64,000 nucleotides of DNA from the IMG/VR virus record IMGVR_UViG_3300034140_000002, positions 29,665-93,664 of that record; one strand, given 5' to 3'. A model generated the notes under the pieces. The model searched no databases. It was not told the DNA's origin and worked only from the letters and a program-made list of their open reading frames with translations. The DNA comes from a virus. Every line of letters starts with the position of its first letter. The first letter of the stretch is position 1. Made by a program: the position numbers and the translations under genes. Of this stretch, positions 54,742 to 61,035 are shown one piece after another.

Positions 54742-54930
54742 TCAATCCTCCTCATCAAATTTGTAAGCGGCGCTCTCAAGAGCAAAATTAAGCGCTCGGC
54801 ACACCTCGTAAGCCTCCTGTGTGTCTACGCCTTTGTGCACCAGCGTATTTACACCTTTAAGATTTCGATTACTCATGCGCACATTGTTTTTGTTGTCTAC
54901 AAAAAATCTCACTAACAAATGTTGTACCAT
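54742..54930 (-). CDS. Hypothetical protein (62 aa)
   Basis: AGGGGAT precedes the ATG at 54930. The product (MVQHLLVRFFVDNKNNVRMSNRNLKGVNTLVHKG, then an acidic helix) is unassigned. An internal ATG (MSNRN) is a weaker alternative. Confidence 0.55.
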   Translation of the reverse strand: MVQHLLVRFFVDNKNNVRMSNRNLKGVNTLVHKGVDTQEAYEVCRALNFALESAAYKFDEED

Positions 54931-54966
54931 TATATATCCCCTAATCTTCCACTTTAGATGAAGACT

Positions 54967-55158
54967 TTAGTCTTCCACAATAATAAAATCACGCTCCAAC
55001 ACTTCCGCATTTACCCAATCCCGCACACCATCTGAATCTATCACAGTATATTGTCGCTCCTGCTTGTCAAAGTTAAAAATACGCCCCACTACTAACAACC
55101 GTGGCTCATTCTCTGCGCGAGCAATGCGAGAATACAGAGGGAAAAGGAATTCTGTCAT
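54967..55158 (-). CDS. Hypothetical beta-rich protein (63 aa)
   Basis: The ATG at 55158 follows GGAG by six bases. The product (LLVVGRIFNFDKQERQYTVIDSDGVRDWVNAEVLERDF) is similar in layout to 55769-55978 (VVVGRLLDADENNKPMYLV...WYTAKALEDCF), so the two are paralogues, probably small SH3-like beta barrels. Confidence 0.6.
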   Translation of the reverse strand: MTEFLFPLYSRIARAENEPRLLVVGRIFNFDKQERQYTVIDSDGVRDWVNAEVLERDFIIVED

Positions 55159-55159
55159 G

Positions 55160-55330
55160 TTATGCTCCATCATCTATAGGCCAATCATCATTTGACATTT
55201 CGTCAATCTGTGCATCTCTGCGGCCAACACGCCATGCGCTAGCGAATATGTACGTAGTAAATGGGCACTCTGCATCAAAATCAGAATCATACCCTTGTTT
55301 GTAAGCTATGTCGAATTCTGCATCAGTCAT
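55160..55330 (-). CDS. RMF-like mini-protein (56 aa)
   Basis: The ATG at 55330 follows GGGAG. The product MTDAEFDIAYKQGYDSDFDAECPFTTYIFASAWRVGRRDAQ shows a weaker form of the RMF-like pattern (A-Y-x-x-G ... P-F ... W-x-x-G). It is called with the other three members. Confidence 0.5.
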   Translation of the reverse strand: MTDAEFDIAYKQGYDSDFDAECPFTTYIFASAWRVGRRDAQIDEMSNDDWPIDDGA

Positions 55331-55331
55331 G

Positions 55332-55574
55332 TTATGCTCCCGCCAGCACATTATACGTATTCTTAAGCAAAGCCTCAACAACAGCCTCAGCACTCCAGCC
55401 GCGAGCCTTCAGGTAGCTAATGGCATTCTTAAGGCCAAAGGTTTTCATAGTGTTACGTGCCCGTTCCATTTGCGTACGCTTCTGCTTAGCATCCATGTTG
55501 GTACCCCGCTTGTAGGAACAATTTGGGTTGACAATTTCACTATCTGCAAAGAATTTGGTGTCAGACATGTTCAT
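55332..55574 (-). CDS. Hypothetical protein (80 aa)
   Basis: The ATG at 55574 follows GAGG by seven bases; ATG 55568 is possible. The product has a basic helix (DAKQKRTQMERARNTMKTFGLKNAISYLKARGWSAEAVVEALL) that looks nucleic-acid binding. It directly follows the tRNA-like RNA at 55601-55725 on the same transcript. Confidence 0.55.
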   Translation of the reverse strand: MNMSDTKFFADSEIVNPNCSYKRGTNMDAKQKRTQMERARNTMKTFGLKNAISYLKARGWSAEAVVEALLKNTYNVLAGA

Positions 55575-55600
55575 TTTATGGCCTCGTTGTGTTATGTTTA

Positions 55601-55725
55601 AAAGCACTTATAACCGCTAGTTGGAATCGAACCAACCCTTGATTCTTAAGCAACTGGAATCGCTTTAGTCTCTGTCCGCCCTAAGATGTTCCAGCATCCC
55701 TTGCAGTAGCGGTTATAAGTGCTTT
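55601..55725 (-). ncRNA. tRNA-like RNA closed by a 19-bp perfect helix
   Basis: AAAGCACTTATAACCGCTA at 55601-55619 and its exact complement at 55707-55725 enclose 87 bases. On the minus strand the 3' part is a perfect tRNA T arm (GTTGG-TTCGATT-CCAAC) joined directly to TAGCGGT. The 5' part has a small GCA/TGC arm, then TGGAA...TTCCA. No normal anticodon arm is seen. The promoter 55738-55780 starts RNA about 6 bases before it. Confidence 0.6.
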
Positions 55726-55737
55726 GTTAGTGAGTTC

Positions 55738-55780
55738 ATTATCAGGCATCTTGCGACACCTGTCAAGCTTATTTTGAGCT
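55738..55780 (-). promoter_or_regulatory. Early promoter with palindromic upstream box, driving the tRNA-like RNA
   Basis: TTGACA (55761-55766) and GATAAT (55738-55743) are 17 bases apart on the minus strand. The box AGCTTATTTTGAGCT lies at 55766-55780. Confidence 0.8.
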
Positions 55781-55978
55781 ATCGCCATGTAAAACAACAA
55801 TATCAAAACAATCTTCCAGTGCTTTCGCTGTGTACCAAGTGATGTTACCCCGGCGATTGACAAGGTACATAGGTTTGTTGTTCTCGTCAGCATCAAGCAA
55901 GCGGCCCACCACTACAACCTCATCGAAAATTTCTTTGTCTTTGATGATTGCGCCAAGGGGGAATTTGAAATTGTGCAT
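55769..55978 (-). CDS. Hypothetical beta-rich protein (69 aa)
   Basis: It is the first gene behind the promoter at 56030-56072. The product (MHNFKFPLGAIIKDKEIFDEVVVVGRLLDADENNKPMYLV) is the paralogue of 54967-55158. Its 3' end contains the box of the next promoter. Confidence 0.6.
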   Translation of the reverse strand: MHNFKFPLGAIIKDKEIFDEVVVVGRLLDADENNKPMYLVNRRGNITWYTAKALEDCFDIVVLHGDSSK

Positions 55979-56029
55979 TTTGTGATTTCCTTAGATATTT
56001 GAGTTAGTCTTTTGCAAGACAGTGAAGCT

Positions 56030-56072
56030 ATTATGGCACAGCTTGTTAGGCTGTGCAAGCTTTATTTAAGCT
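56030..56072 (-). promoter_or_regulatory. Early promoter with palindromic upstream box
   Basis: TTGCAC (56053-56058) and CATAAT (56030-56035) are 17 bases apart on the minus strand. The box AGCTTTATTTAAGCT lies at 56058-56072. Confidence 0.75.
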
Positions 56073-56295
56073 AAACGCCAATCTGGAATTCCACACGCAT
56101 ACCGCTAGGATGCACAGCGATATAGCCCCACTCCTCCCGAGGATAGCACAGCGATTGAATGTTGGCTTGCTCCTCTGCTTCCTCTTTCGCCCATTCGAAC
56201 GTCTCACCCTCACCAAAGCCGATTTCAGCACCGAAGCAAACGATTGTGTATGTGTAGAGGGACCCCTCCGGGGCGCTACCTTTGGTAGTGGACAT
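56071..56295 (-). CDS. Hypothetical protein (74 aa)
   Basis: The product (MSTTKGSAPEGSLYTYTIVCFGAEIGFGEGETFEWAKEEAEEQ) has an acidic helix in the middle and a beta-like end. It is the first gene behind the promoter at 56342-56383; its stop touches the next box. Confidence 0.6.
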   Translation of the reverse strand: MSTTKGSAPEGSLYTYTIVCFGAEIGFGEGETFEWAKEEAEEQANIQSLCYPREEWGYIAVHPSGMRVEFQIGV

Positions 56296-56341
56296 GATAT
56301 TCTTTCGTTAGGAGGCTGCGCCGTTCGCTGCCAATAAACAC

Positions 56342-56383
56342 AGTATACAGGGTTTTTCAGAACATGCAAGCTCTTTTTAAGCT
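56342..56383 (-). promoter_or_regulatory. Early promoter with palindromic upstream box
   Basis: TTGCAT (56364-56369) and TATACT (56342-56347) are 16 bases apart on the minus strand. The box AGCTCTTTTTAAGCT lies at 56369-56383. Confidence 0.7.
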
Positions 56384-56398
56384 AAATTGTGTTGTATC

Positions 56399-56668
56399 TT
56401 ATCCACAAACCCCGTCCACCTGAAACGGCATATCAAGATAGTACAAAACTGTGCCTAACTTTTCGTGCACGTAAACATCGTCTGGCTCATCTCGGCTGTA
56501 CTCCTGAGAATTACGGAAGTCATCAAAATACGTTTTGTCATAGATGCTCAGGGACGGATCACCGATTGTGAAGGCTCCTAGACGCTCGCTAGGGCATTTA
56601 TCTAGCAAGGCTTGCAGTTTGTCCAGCCATTTGGTTTCTGCTGCTGTGAGGGGTTTTACGGGCTTCAT
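56399..56668 (-). CDS. Hypothetical protein (89 aa)
   Basis: The product (MKPVKPLTAAETKWLDKLQALLDKCPSERLGAFTIGDPSLSIYD) has an N-terminal helix of the type seen in phage proteins that begin 'LTxxExKWLxxLQxxLxxCPS' and an acidic second half. Function is unknown. Confidence 0.65.
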   Translation of the reverse strand: MKPVKPLTAAETKWLDKLQALLDKCPSERLGAFTIGDPSLSIYDKTYFDDFRNSQEYSRDEPDDVYVHEKLGTVLYYLDMPFQVDGVCG

Positions 56669-56671
56669 ATC

Positions 56672-56872
56672 TTAATAACCTTTAAATTCTGCATTGCCAT
56701 ACAACCACATAAGCACCTCTTGCGCGTTTTCAATAGTGTACCCACGGTCGGCGCAAGCTGCAAGGCAGTAATTAAGCGTTGAGCTAATTATCAATTCGTC
56801 CGCGCATGTCACATCGGCATACACTATTTCCGGACGGCTATTATTTGATTTGCATGTAATTTTGACTCGCAT
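56672..56872 (-). CDS. Hypothetical protein (66 aa)
   Basis: The ATG at 56872 follows AAGGGG. The product (MRVKITCKSNNSRPEIVYADVTCADELIISSTLNYCLAACADRG) has five Cys and a helical C-terminus. Function is unknown. Confidence 0.6.
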   Translation of the reverse strand: MRVKITCKSNNSRPEIVYADVTCADELIISSTLNYCLAACADRGYTIENAQEVLMWLYGNAEFKGY

Positions 56873-56873
56873 A

Positions 56874-57224
56874 TCATTTCCCCTTAACAATCTTGTTAAT
56901 CTCGTCCAACCTAGCTTGCAAAGCTGCTTTTTCCTCTTGTAAAGCTCTAAACTTGTCGGCGCTATGTTCGTCTACAGGTTCTATATGAACCTCTTTGAAG
57001 TCTCCACCACCGCCCCATTGCCAAAAGTGTGGAAGATTTACAGCTAGCGTAATCACATCTGACAGCTTCCCTGTGAAAAACCCGAGTGTAGGTTGATGAT
57101 GACTCCCGCCCATGTCGCAATTAGGGTCTTCGCCTAACACTTGCCAAGTGGCTACTTTTTCCAATTGCGCTTTAGTGAGCCTTTTACCTGTCCATGTTTT
57201 CAGGTAGTCGTTAAGTGTTTTCAT
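56874..57224 (-). CDS. Hypothetical protein (116 aa)
   Basis: The product has a globular N-terminal part (YLKTWTGKRLTKAQLEKVATWQVLG, FFTGKLSDVITLAVNLPHFWQWGGGGDF) and a C-terminal coiled coil (DKFRALQEEKAALQARLDEINKIV). The layout is common in phage early genes; role unknown. Confidence 0.65.
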   Translation of the reverse strand: MKTLNDYLKTWTGKRLTKAQLEKVATWQVLGEDPNCDMGGSHHQPTLGFFTGKLSDVITLAVNLPHFWQWGGGGDFKEVHIEPVDEHSADKFRALQEEKAALQARLDEINKIVKGK

Positions 57225-57227
57225 GAT

Positions 57228-57398
57228 TTATTGTCCAATAAATACAGGTTCAAAAGGGTGAAAATTATCTGTCCACTCTTCACCGTATTGGGCGCGGATT
57301 GCACAATTTTCAGAAATCTTAACATAGAAAAAATCATCATCCTCCATGTTCTTAAACTTTGTGTTCAAAGCAATATCTTTAAATTTTACTGATTGCAT
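57228..57398 (-). CDS. Hypothetical beta-rich protein (56 aa)
   Basis: The ATG at 57398 follows GGGGAAT. The product (MQSVKFKDIALNTKFKNMEDDDFFYVKISENCAIRAQYGEEWTD) looks like a small beta barrel. The frame extends upstream into the antisense of codons of the next gene, without start signals. Confidence 0.6.
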   Translation of the reverse strand: MQSVKFKDIALNTKFKNMEDDDFFYVKISENCAIRAQYGEEWTDNFHPFEPVFIGQ

Positions 57399-57399
57399 A

Positions 57400-57924
57400 T
57401 TATTCCCCAAACCAAAATTGATTGCAATACTCCAGCAACACACTATGATCGATATGCATGCTGTCAAGCATCGTCCAAGGAGTACCCCAGTCTTGGTATT
57501 CAATCCATGCGCGGCAAGGATAACCATCTTCGTCAAGCTCGCCCATGATTCGGACAGCGGGGCCACCTGTGCAGAGGAGGATATAGAATTCTGATACACC
57601 CATATCCGCGCCTACAGTGTGCCAGTCCCCGCGCACCTGTACGTCTAAGGCATCCTCTTGGATACGATCGCGTGCTTCGTCAGCGTCTTTGCAATTGCCT
57701 GCTGCTGCTTCCAGTTCTGTGAGTTCGCCAGCCTCTTCCGGGTAGAGATTATCCCCATTACAGCGTGCTTCCTCCTCCATCTCCCGCAATTCATTTAAGC
57801 GTTCATAGTTGACCGATAGGGCAACAACCATAACGGCAATGCTGCTGTATTGTGCAAGGGCTTGATCCTTGGCGTTGCTAGTGCCAGCAATAAATTCTTT
57901 TGGGTAGCTTTTGTTATAGGACAT
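57400..57924 (-). CDS. Conserved phage protein (174 aa)
   Basis: It is the first gene behind the promoter at 57952-57980. The helical N-terminal half leads to a segment VRGDWHTVGADMGVSEFYILLCTGGPAVRIMGELDEDGYPCRAWIEYQDWGTPWT. I recognise that segment from a widespread phage early family of unknown function. This is the most conserved-looking gene of the arm. Confidence 0.7.
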   Translation of the reverse strand: MSYNKSYPKEFIAGTSNAKDQALAQYSSIAVMVVALSVNYERLNELREMEEEARCNGDNLYPEEAGELTELEAAAGNCKDADEARDRIQEDALDVQVRGDWHTVGADMGVSEFYILLCTGGPAVRIMGELDEDGYPCRAWIEYQDWGTPWTMLDSMHIDHSVLLEYCNQFWFGE

Positions 57925-57951
57925 TTTATTCTTTCAAGAGTTGATGAGCTA

Positions 57952-57980
57952 ATTATGAGCTAACTTATGATGTAATGCAA
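57952..57980 (-). promoter_or_regulatory. Early promoter, variant without the upstream palindrome
   Basis: TTGCAT (57975-57980) and CATAAT (57952-57957) are 17 bases apart on the minus strand. Instead of the usual box, two copies of TTAGCTCA overlap the spacer and -10. Confidence 0.6.
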
Positions 57981-57983
57981 GAA

Positions 57984-58148
57984 TTAAATCCAACTATTTA
58001 CAGATTCTTCTAAATCCTGCTCGTTGAGATTGTACACATGATGATACATTTTGGACTCAATATCGGTTGCCCACCCCTCCCGCACCATCTTTTGCAAATG
58101 TTCAACTTCTTCATCTGACAACACCACAATACAGACATTCTTTTTCAT
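57984..58148 (-). CDS. Hypothetical protein (54 aa)
   Basis: The ATG at 58148 follows AAGGAGA. The product (MKKNVCIVVLSDEEVEHLQKMVREGWATDIESKMYHHVYNL) is a short strand followed by helices. Function is unknown. Confidence 0.6.
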   Translation of the reverse strand: MKKNVCIVVLSDEEVEHLQKMVREGWATDIESKMYHHVYNLNEQDLEESVNSWI

Positions 58149-58159
58149 AACGTTTCTCC

Positions 58160-58687
58160 TTAATTGACCCTGAAAATCCAATATCCCGCTGCTTCCTCTT
58201 CGCTGCCATCATATCCGCTAAACTGGTGCCCGTAGCCATCCACATAGGCGTTCTGTGCAGTTTTCTCCCAATCAATCGACACAGCAATAAAGGATGGCAT
58301 TTTATCTAGGTTAATAACATCGGAGTAGCAATCCTCTACCGTTTCTTTGATGGCGTCAACGTAGATTTCCCAAATTTCACTGTCTTTAATCAAGCGGTAT
58401 TCGTTGCCGTCAAAGTCGAGCGTAAAATCGTCTGTGCCAATGTTGGCTTCCAGTTCTTCCAGAGCGTCAAAGATATCAGACACTTGCTCGCTAACGTTCT
58501 CTTGATTTTCTTCTAACGTAGCATCATTGTCATAATCATCTGGAAAAGGGATAGTGTGCGACTGACTATCACAAATCATTTGCAGGATTTCCACAGCACG
58601 GCCCATGTCGCTATCTTCGTGAGGGATGTCTTTGCCGGTTGCAGTGAACAGCGCGAGGATTTCAGCGTTACGAGTGGCGAATGTCAT
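58160..58687 (-). CDS. Very acidic protein (175 aa)
   Basis: Asp and Glu dominate throughout (DSDMGRAVEILQMICDSQ, TLEENQENVSEQVSDIFDALEELEANIGTDDFTLDFDG). The end GYGHQFSGYDGSEEEAAGYWIFRVN is a motif I have seen in phage early proteins. DNA mimicry, as in some antirestriction proteins, is suggested only by charge. Confidence 0.6.
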   Translation of the reverse strand: MTFATRNAEILALFTATGKDIPHEDSDMGRAVEILQMICDSQSHTIPFPDDYDNDATLEENQENVSEQVSDIFDALEELEANIGTDDFTLDFDGNEYRLIKDSEIWEIYVDAIKETVEDCYSDVINLDKMPSFIAVSIDWEKTAQNAYVDGYGHQFSGYDGSEEEAAGYWIFRVN

Positions 58688-58720
58688 TTTGTGCTTTCTG
58701 TTTGTTGAGTTGATATACGT

Positions 58721-58762
58721 ATGATACAGGGTTTTTAGGAATGTGCAAGCTTATTTTAAGCT
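58721..58762 (-). promoter_or_regulatory. Early promoter with palindromic upstream box
   Basis: TTGCAC (58743-58748) and TATCAT (58721-58726) are 16 bases apart on the minus strand. The box AGCTTATTTTAAGCT lies at 58748-58762. Confidence 0.75.
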
Positions 58763-58775
58763 ATTTGCAGATAAA

Positions 58776-59033
58776 TTAATCGGGCCATTGCCTGTTATGA
58801 TTGTGCAACCAATTACCGGATGATACCAAACGTTCTGCCCAGTTCTTAGCTTGCGCCAGCGTATCAAAGAATTCCAGTTCCCCGCCACCGTCATCACCCT
58901 CCAAGAATACGCAACCGAAGTAATCCCCCGCAGCGGATTTTTCCACTTTGACGTAATAATCTTTAGTTTCATCGGGCTGCTCGATATCTAACCAATGAAT
59001 CCAACCTATATCTGTCCGCTCTTTTGCCCACAT
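58776..59033 (-). CDS. Hypothetical protein (85 aa)
   Basis: The product (WIHWLDIEQPDETKDYYVKVEKSAAGDYFGCVFLEGDDGGGELEF, then a helix AQAKNWAERLV) looks like a small alpha/beta domain. Function is unknown. Confidence 0.6.
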   Translation of the reverse strand: MWAKERTDIGWIHWLDIEQPDETKDYYVKVEKSAAGDYFGCVFLEGDDGGGELEFFDTLAQAKNWAERLVSSGNWLHNHNRQWPD

Positions 59034-59042
59034 ATCAACCCC

Positions 59043-59180
59043 CTAGAAAATGTGAATTTCTTTAACAGCCGACATACTCAAGCCACAGAAACGCGCCATC
59101 TTCAGCGCCTCATCATAGCTATCATAAAAGAACGTCCGACCTGCCTTGTTAATCATGCTCCACTTATATTGCATCTTCAT
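59043..59180 (-). CDS. Hypothetical protein (45 aa)
   Basis: The frame MKMQYKWSMINKAGRTFFYDSYDEALKMARFCGLSMSAVKEIHIF is behind the promoter at 59232-59275 and ends 10 bases before the next ATG. It is too short for family assignment. Confidence 0.6.
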   Translation of the reverse strand: MKMQYKWSMINKAGRTFFYDSYDEALKMARFCGLSMSAVKEIHIF

Positions 59181-59231
59181 TTTATAGTCCTCTGTCATTT
59201 GCTGGCCTGCGAGTGCAGAGCCGATAGACAG

Positions 59232-59275
59232 ATAGTACAGGCGTGTTTGATCCTTGTCAACGCCTATTTTAAGCT
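59232..59275 (-). promoter_or_regulatory. Early promoter with half upstream box
   Basis: TTGACA (59255-59260) and TACTAT (59232-59237) are 17 bases apart on the minus strand. The distal arm TAAGCT is intact and the proximal arm is degenerate (ACGCCTATTTTAAGCT). Confidence 0.7.
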
Positions 59276-59305
59276 AAATCAATTTGTTGCTTCGTTACCA
59301 CATCC

Positions 59306-59488
59306 TTACAAATGAGCATGCGTAAAATTATCCACCCTCCAGAAATCCTCTGTGTACGCCCTCAGCCAACCATTGTGCCATGCATTAAACTCTTTGCTCT
59401 TAGGCTTGCAAGGGTTCTCAACCTCCCGAGCATGCCCCGCATAGGCTGTGTACCCTGCTAGAAAGCTTTCTTGCTCTGACTTGTTCAT
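59306..59488 (-). CDS. RMF-like mini-protein (60 aa)
   Basis: The product FLAGYTAYAGHAREVENPCKPKSKEFNAWHNGWLRAYTE carries the RMF-like pattern G-Y-x-A-Y-x-G ... N-P ... W-x-x-G-W. It is the fourth such gene in the arm. Confidence 0.6.
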   Translation of the reverse strand: MNKSEQESFLAGYTAYAGHAREVENPCKPKSKEFNAWHNGWLRAYTEDFWRVDNFTHAHL

Positions 59489-59490
59489 TT

Positions 59491-59697
59491 TTAGTAGCCC
59501 TCATTTGAAGAGAAATATTCACAAATCTGCTCACCGTTGACAAAATGAAGCGGTGCAACTGTAAACCACGATTGCCGGTATTCGTTCTGCACGGCTGTAT
59601 GCCTGTAGCACTGATGACGTTTTGCACAGATGCGTACAATTGTCCCGTTAGTTGTCGGGGTTTCTGATCTGCCCTCACACATTGCGACATCGGCCAT
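59491..59697 (-). CDS. Hypothetical Cys-containing protein (68 aa)
   Basis: The ATG at 59697 follows AGGAG. The product (MADVAMCEGRSETPTTNGTIVRICAKRHQCYRHTA) has three Cys and two His in the first 35 residues and may bind zinc (C-x-x-x-x-x-C spacing is irregular). Function is unknown. Confidence 0.6.
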   Translation of the reverse strand: MADVAMCEGRSETPTTNGTIVRICAKRHQCYRHTAVQNEYRQSWFTVAPLHFVNGEQICEYFSSNEGY

Positions 59698-59882
59698 TAT
59701 TTGCACTCCTGTGGATGTTCTTGTGCATGCCCTGCAACACGCTCGTAATAATCCGTACTTGTTTCGATGCCATCAGAGGCGCACAAAGACGCCTTAGCGG
59801 CTCTATTGCCGTGAATAGCTACCATTGCCAGCCCTGCGAGGAATAACAGCGCTACAAGACCTTGTATGATGTATTGTCGCAT
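59697..59882 (-). CDS. Small membrane protein (61 aa)
   Basis: From ATG 59882 the product begins MRQYIIQGLVALLFLAGLAMVAIHG, one transmembrane helix with a short cytoplasmic start. An exported tail with two Cys follows (ASLCASDGIETSTDYYERVAGHAQEHPQEC). Function is unknown. Confidence 0.6.
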   Translation of the reverse strand: MRQYIIQGLVALLFLAGLAMVAIHGNRAAKASLCASDGIETSTDYYERVAGHAQEHPQECK

Positions 59883-59883
59883 G

Positions 59884-60081
59884 TTAGAACCCGTTGTTAT
59901 AGAATACTTCGGAAAGCTCAGACGGATAGACATCGAATTCCCCGAAAGAATATCCACATTCGTGAGTAGCTACAATCCCTATAGGAGAAGTTAGGCGGCG
60001 GTCAGACATGAAATTTTTTAGGGATGAGAAACCCACACCGGGTGTGTGCGTCAACTTTGCGAAATCTTCGTTTGTGAACAT
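59884..60081 (-). CDS. Hypothetical protein (65 aa)
   Basis: The ATG at 60081 follows AGGGGGATGAC. The product (MFTNEDFAKLTHTPGVGFSSLKNFMSDRRLTSPIGIVATHECG) is unassigned. Confidence 0.6.
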   Translation of the reverse strand: MFTNEDFAKLTHTPGVGFSSLKNFMSDRRLTSPIGIVATHECGYSFGEFDVYPSELSEVFYNNGF

Positions 60082-60082
60082 G

Positions 60083-60337
60083 TCATCCCCCTTTCTTGGG
60101 AAGCTGCATAATTTCAAATACTGTTTGCATAGGAACATCGTTAGCTAAAAGCTGCTGACGAAATGTCTTGGCTTCATCAGAGAGAGGATTAAGTCTCACA
60201 TGGCGCAATACATCGCCGCGCTTAGCTTCCATTCGTGCCACCCATACACCTTCTGGAGAGCGAACCCGGACGCTTGCCGGGCGGGTTCCTGTGCCATGAG
60301 AGGATGTTACTTTGTAGCCATTGTATGTGTTTTTCAT
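60083..60337 (-). CDS. Hypothetical basic protein (84 aa)
   Basis: The product (MKNTYNGYKVTSSHGTGTRPASVRVRSPEGVWVARMEAKRGD) has a basic beta-like N-terminal half and a helical end. It lies one base before the next gene downstream. Confidence 0.6.
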   Translation of the reverse strand: MKNTYNGYKVTSSHGTGTRPASVRVRSPEGVWVARMEAKRGDVLRHVRLNPLSDEAKTFRQQLLANDVPMQTVFEIMQLPKKGG

Positions 60338-60559
60338 TTATTCGCCTCGCATGCGTTTGTTAATATAGCTATTAGGATCAATTGCAGATGCTAAAATTTT
60401 ACCAAATGTTTCCTGATGGTGCGCCAACTCTTGATGCATGTTTGCACGATACTTTTCAACTTCCATTTCCAGTTCTACGCACCGCTGGCGCAAACTTGAG
60501 AGTTCTTCCTGTTGGTCTAGGAGTTGATAGGCAAAGTCTGTAAGGTTAAAATCACTCAT
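60338..60559 (-). CDS. Coiled-coil protein (73 aa)
   Basis: The ATG at 60559 follows GGAG by eight bases. Residues 12-50 are a coiled coil (LLDQQEELSSLRQRCVELEMEVEKYRANMHQ). Function is unknown. Confidence 0.6.
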   Translation of the reverse strand: MSDFNLTDFAYQLLDQQEELSSLRQRCVELEMEVEKYRANMHQELAHHQETFGKILASAIDPNSYINKRMRGE

Positions 60560-60674
60560 CGCTAGCACTCCAATAAAAACCATTAGCCTTCATGTTGAAA
60601 ATAAACTCTTTATACGATAATGGCGACTCGCTGTCAATCCATTGCTTGCGTGCTGCGAGAGTGATGATAGACAT
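60552..60674 (-). CDS. Hypothetical peptide (40 aa)
   Basis: The frame MSIITLAARKQWIDSESPLSYKEFIFNMKANGFYWSASDE overlaps both neighbours (TAATG upstream, 8 bases downstream). Called from coupling; unassigned. Confidence 0.5.
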   Translation of the reverse strand: MSIITLAARKQWIDSESPLSYKEFIFNMKANGFYWSASDE

Positions 60675-60760
60675 TATACTTCCTCCAACAGAAAATGAAC
60701 ACTTTCGACACCCCTCTTGCCCACTGCGATGACGTGAAATTTCTTAAAGATGTCATGCAT
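60674..60760 (-). CDS. Hypothetical peptide (28 aa)
   Basis: The frame MHDIFKKFHVIAVGKRGVESVHFLLEEV starts one base after the stop of the upstream gene and ends in a TAATG junction. It is short but conserved in style with its neighbours. Confidence 0.45.
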   Translation of the reverse strand: MHDIFKKFHVIAVGKRGVESVHFLLEEV

Positions 60761-60761
60761 T

Positions 60762-60962
60762 TTATTCTCCCTGTAAGCGGTTTTTAAGGTTGTTGATAGC
60801 TGCTTGCAATTCCTCATTGCTTTTCATCTCCGCCAATCCGTCTGAGTCGTTCAAGTGGTCAAAGTAGATATTTCGTACCCTTACGCCTTGATGGCCTTTT
60901 GGCCTCACCATCAAAGCATTTCGCAGGCTGATAAATTCTTGCTGGAGTTGTTCGCGTGTCAT
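60762..60962 (-). CDS. Hypothetical protein (66 aa)
   Basis: The ATG at 60962 follows AGAGG. The longer frame crosses the promoter at 60993-61035, so it is rejected. The product starts with a helix (MTREQLQQEFISLRNALMVRPKG) and ends with another (NEELQAAINNLKNRL). Function is unknown. Confidence 0.6.
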   Translation of the reverse strand: MTREQLQQEFISLRNALMVRPKGHQGVRVRNIYFDHLNDSDGLAEMKSNEELQAAINNLKNRLQGE

Positions 60963-60992
60963 TTTGTGCCTCTTTGTTTGTTCGATGAGTTC

Positions 60993-61035
60993 AGTATCTT
61001 CTAGTCCGAAGCGTCTGTCAAGCTCTTTTTGAGCT
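60993..61035 (-). promoter_or_regulatory. Early promoter with palindromic upstream box
   Basis: TTGACA (61016-61021) and GATACT (60993-60998) are 17 bases apart on the minus strand. The box AGCTCTTTTTGAGCT (61021-61035) has perfect AGCTC/GAGCT arms. Confidence 0.8.

Noticed and set aside
55601-55725. Interpretation of the tRNA-like RNA as a tmRNA
   Set aside because: It is far too short, with no tag frame and no tmRNA 5' consensus.
57399-57599. Upstream extension of the gene 57228-57398
   Set aside because: It is out-of-frame reading of the 174-aa gene. The ATG at 57398 has the ribosome site.
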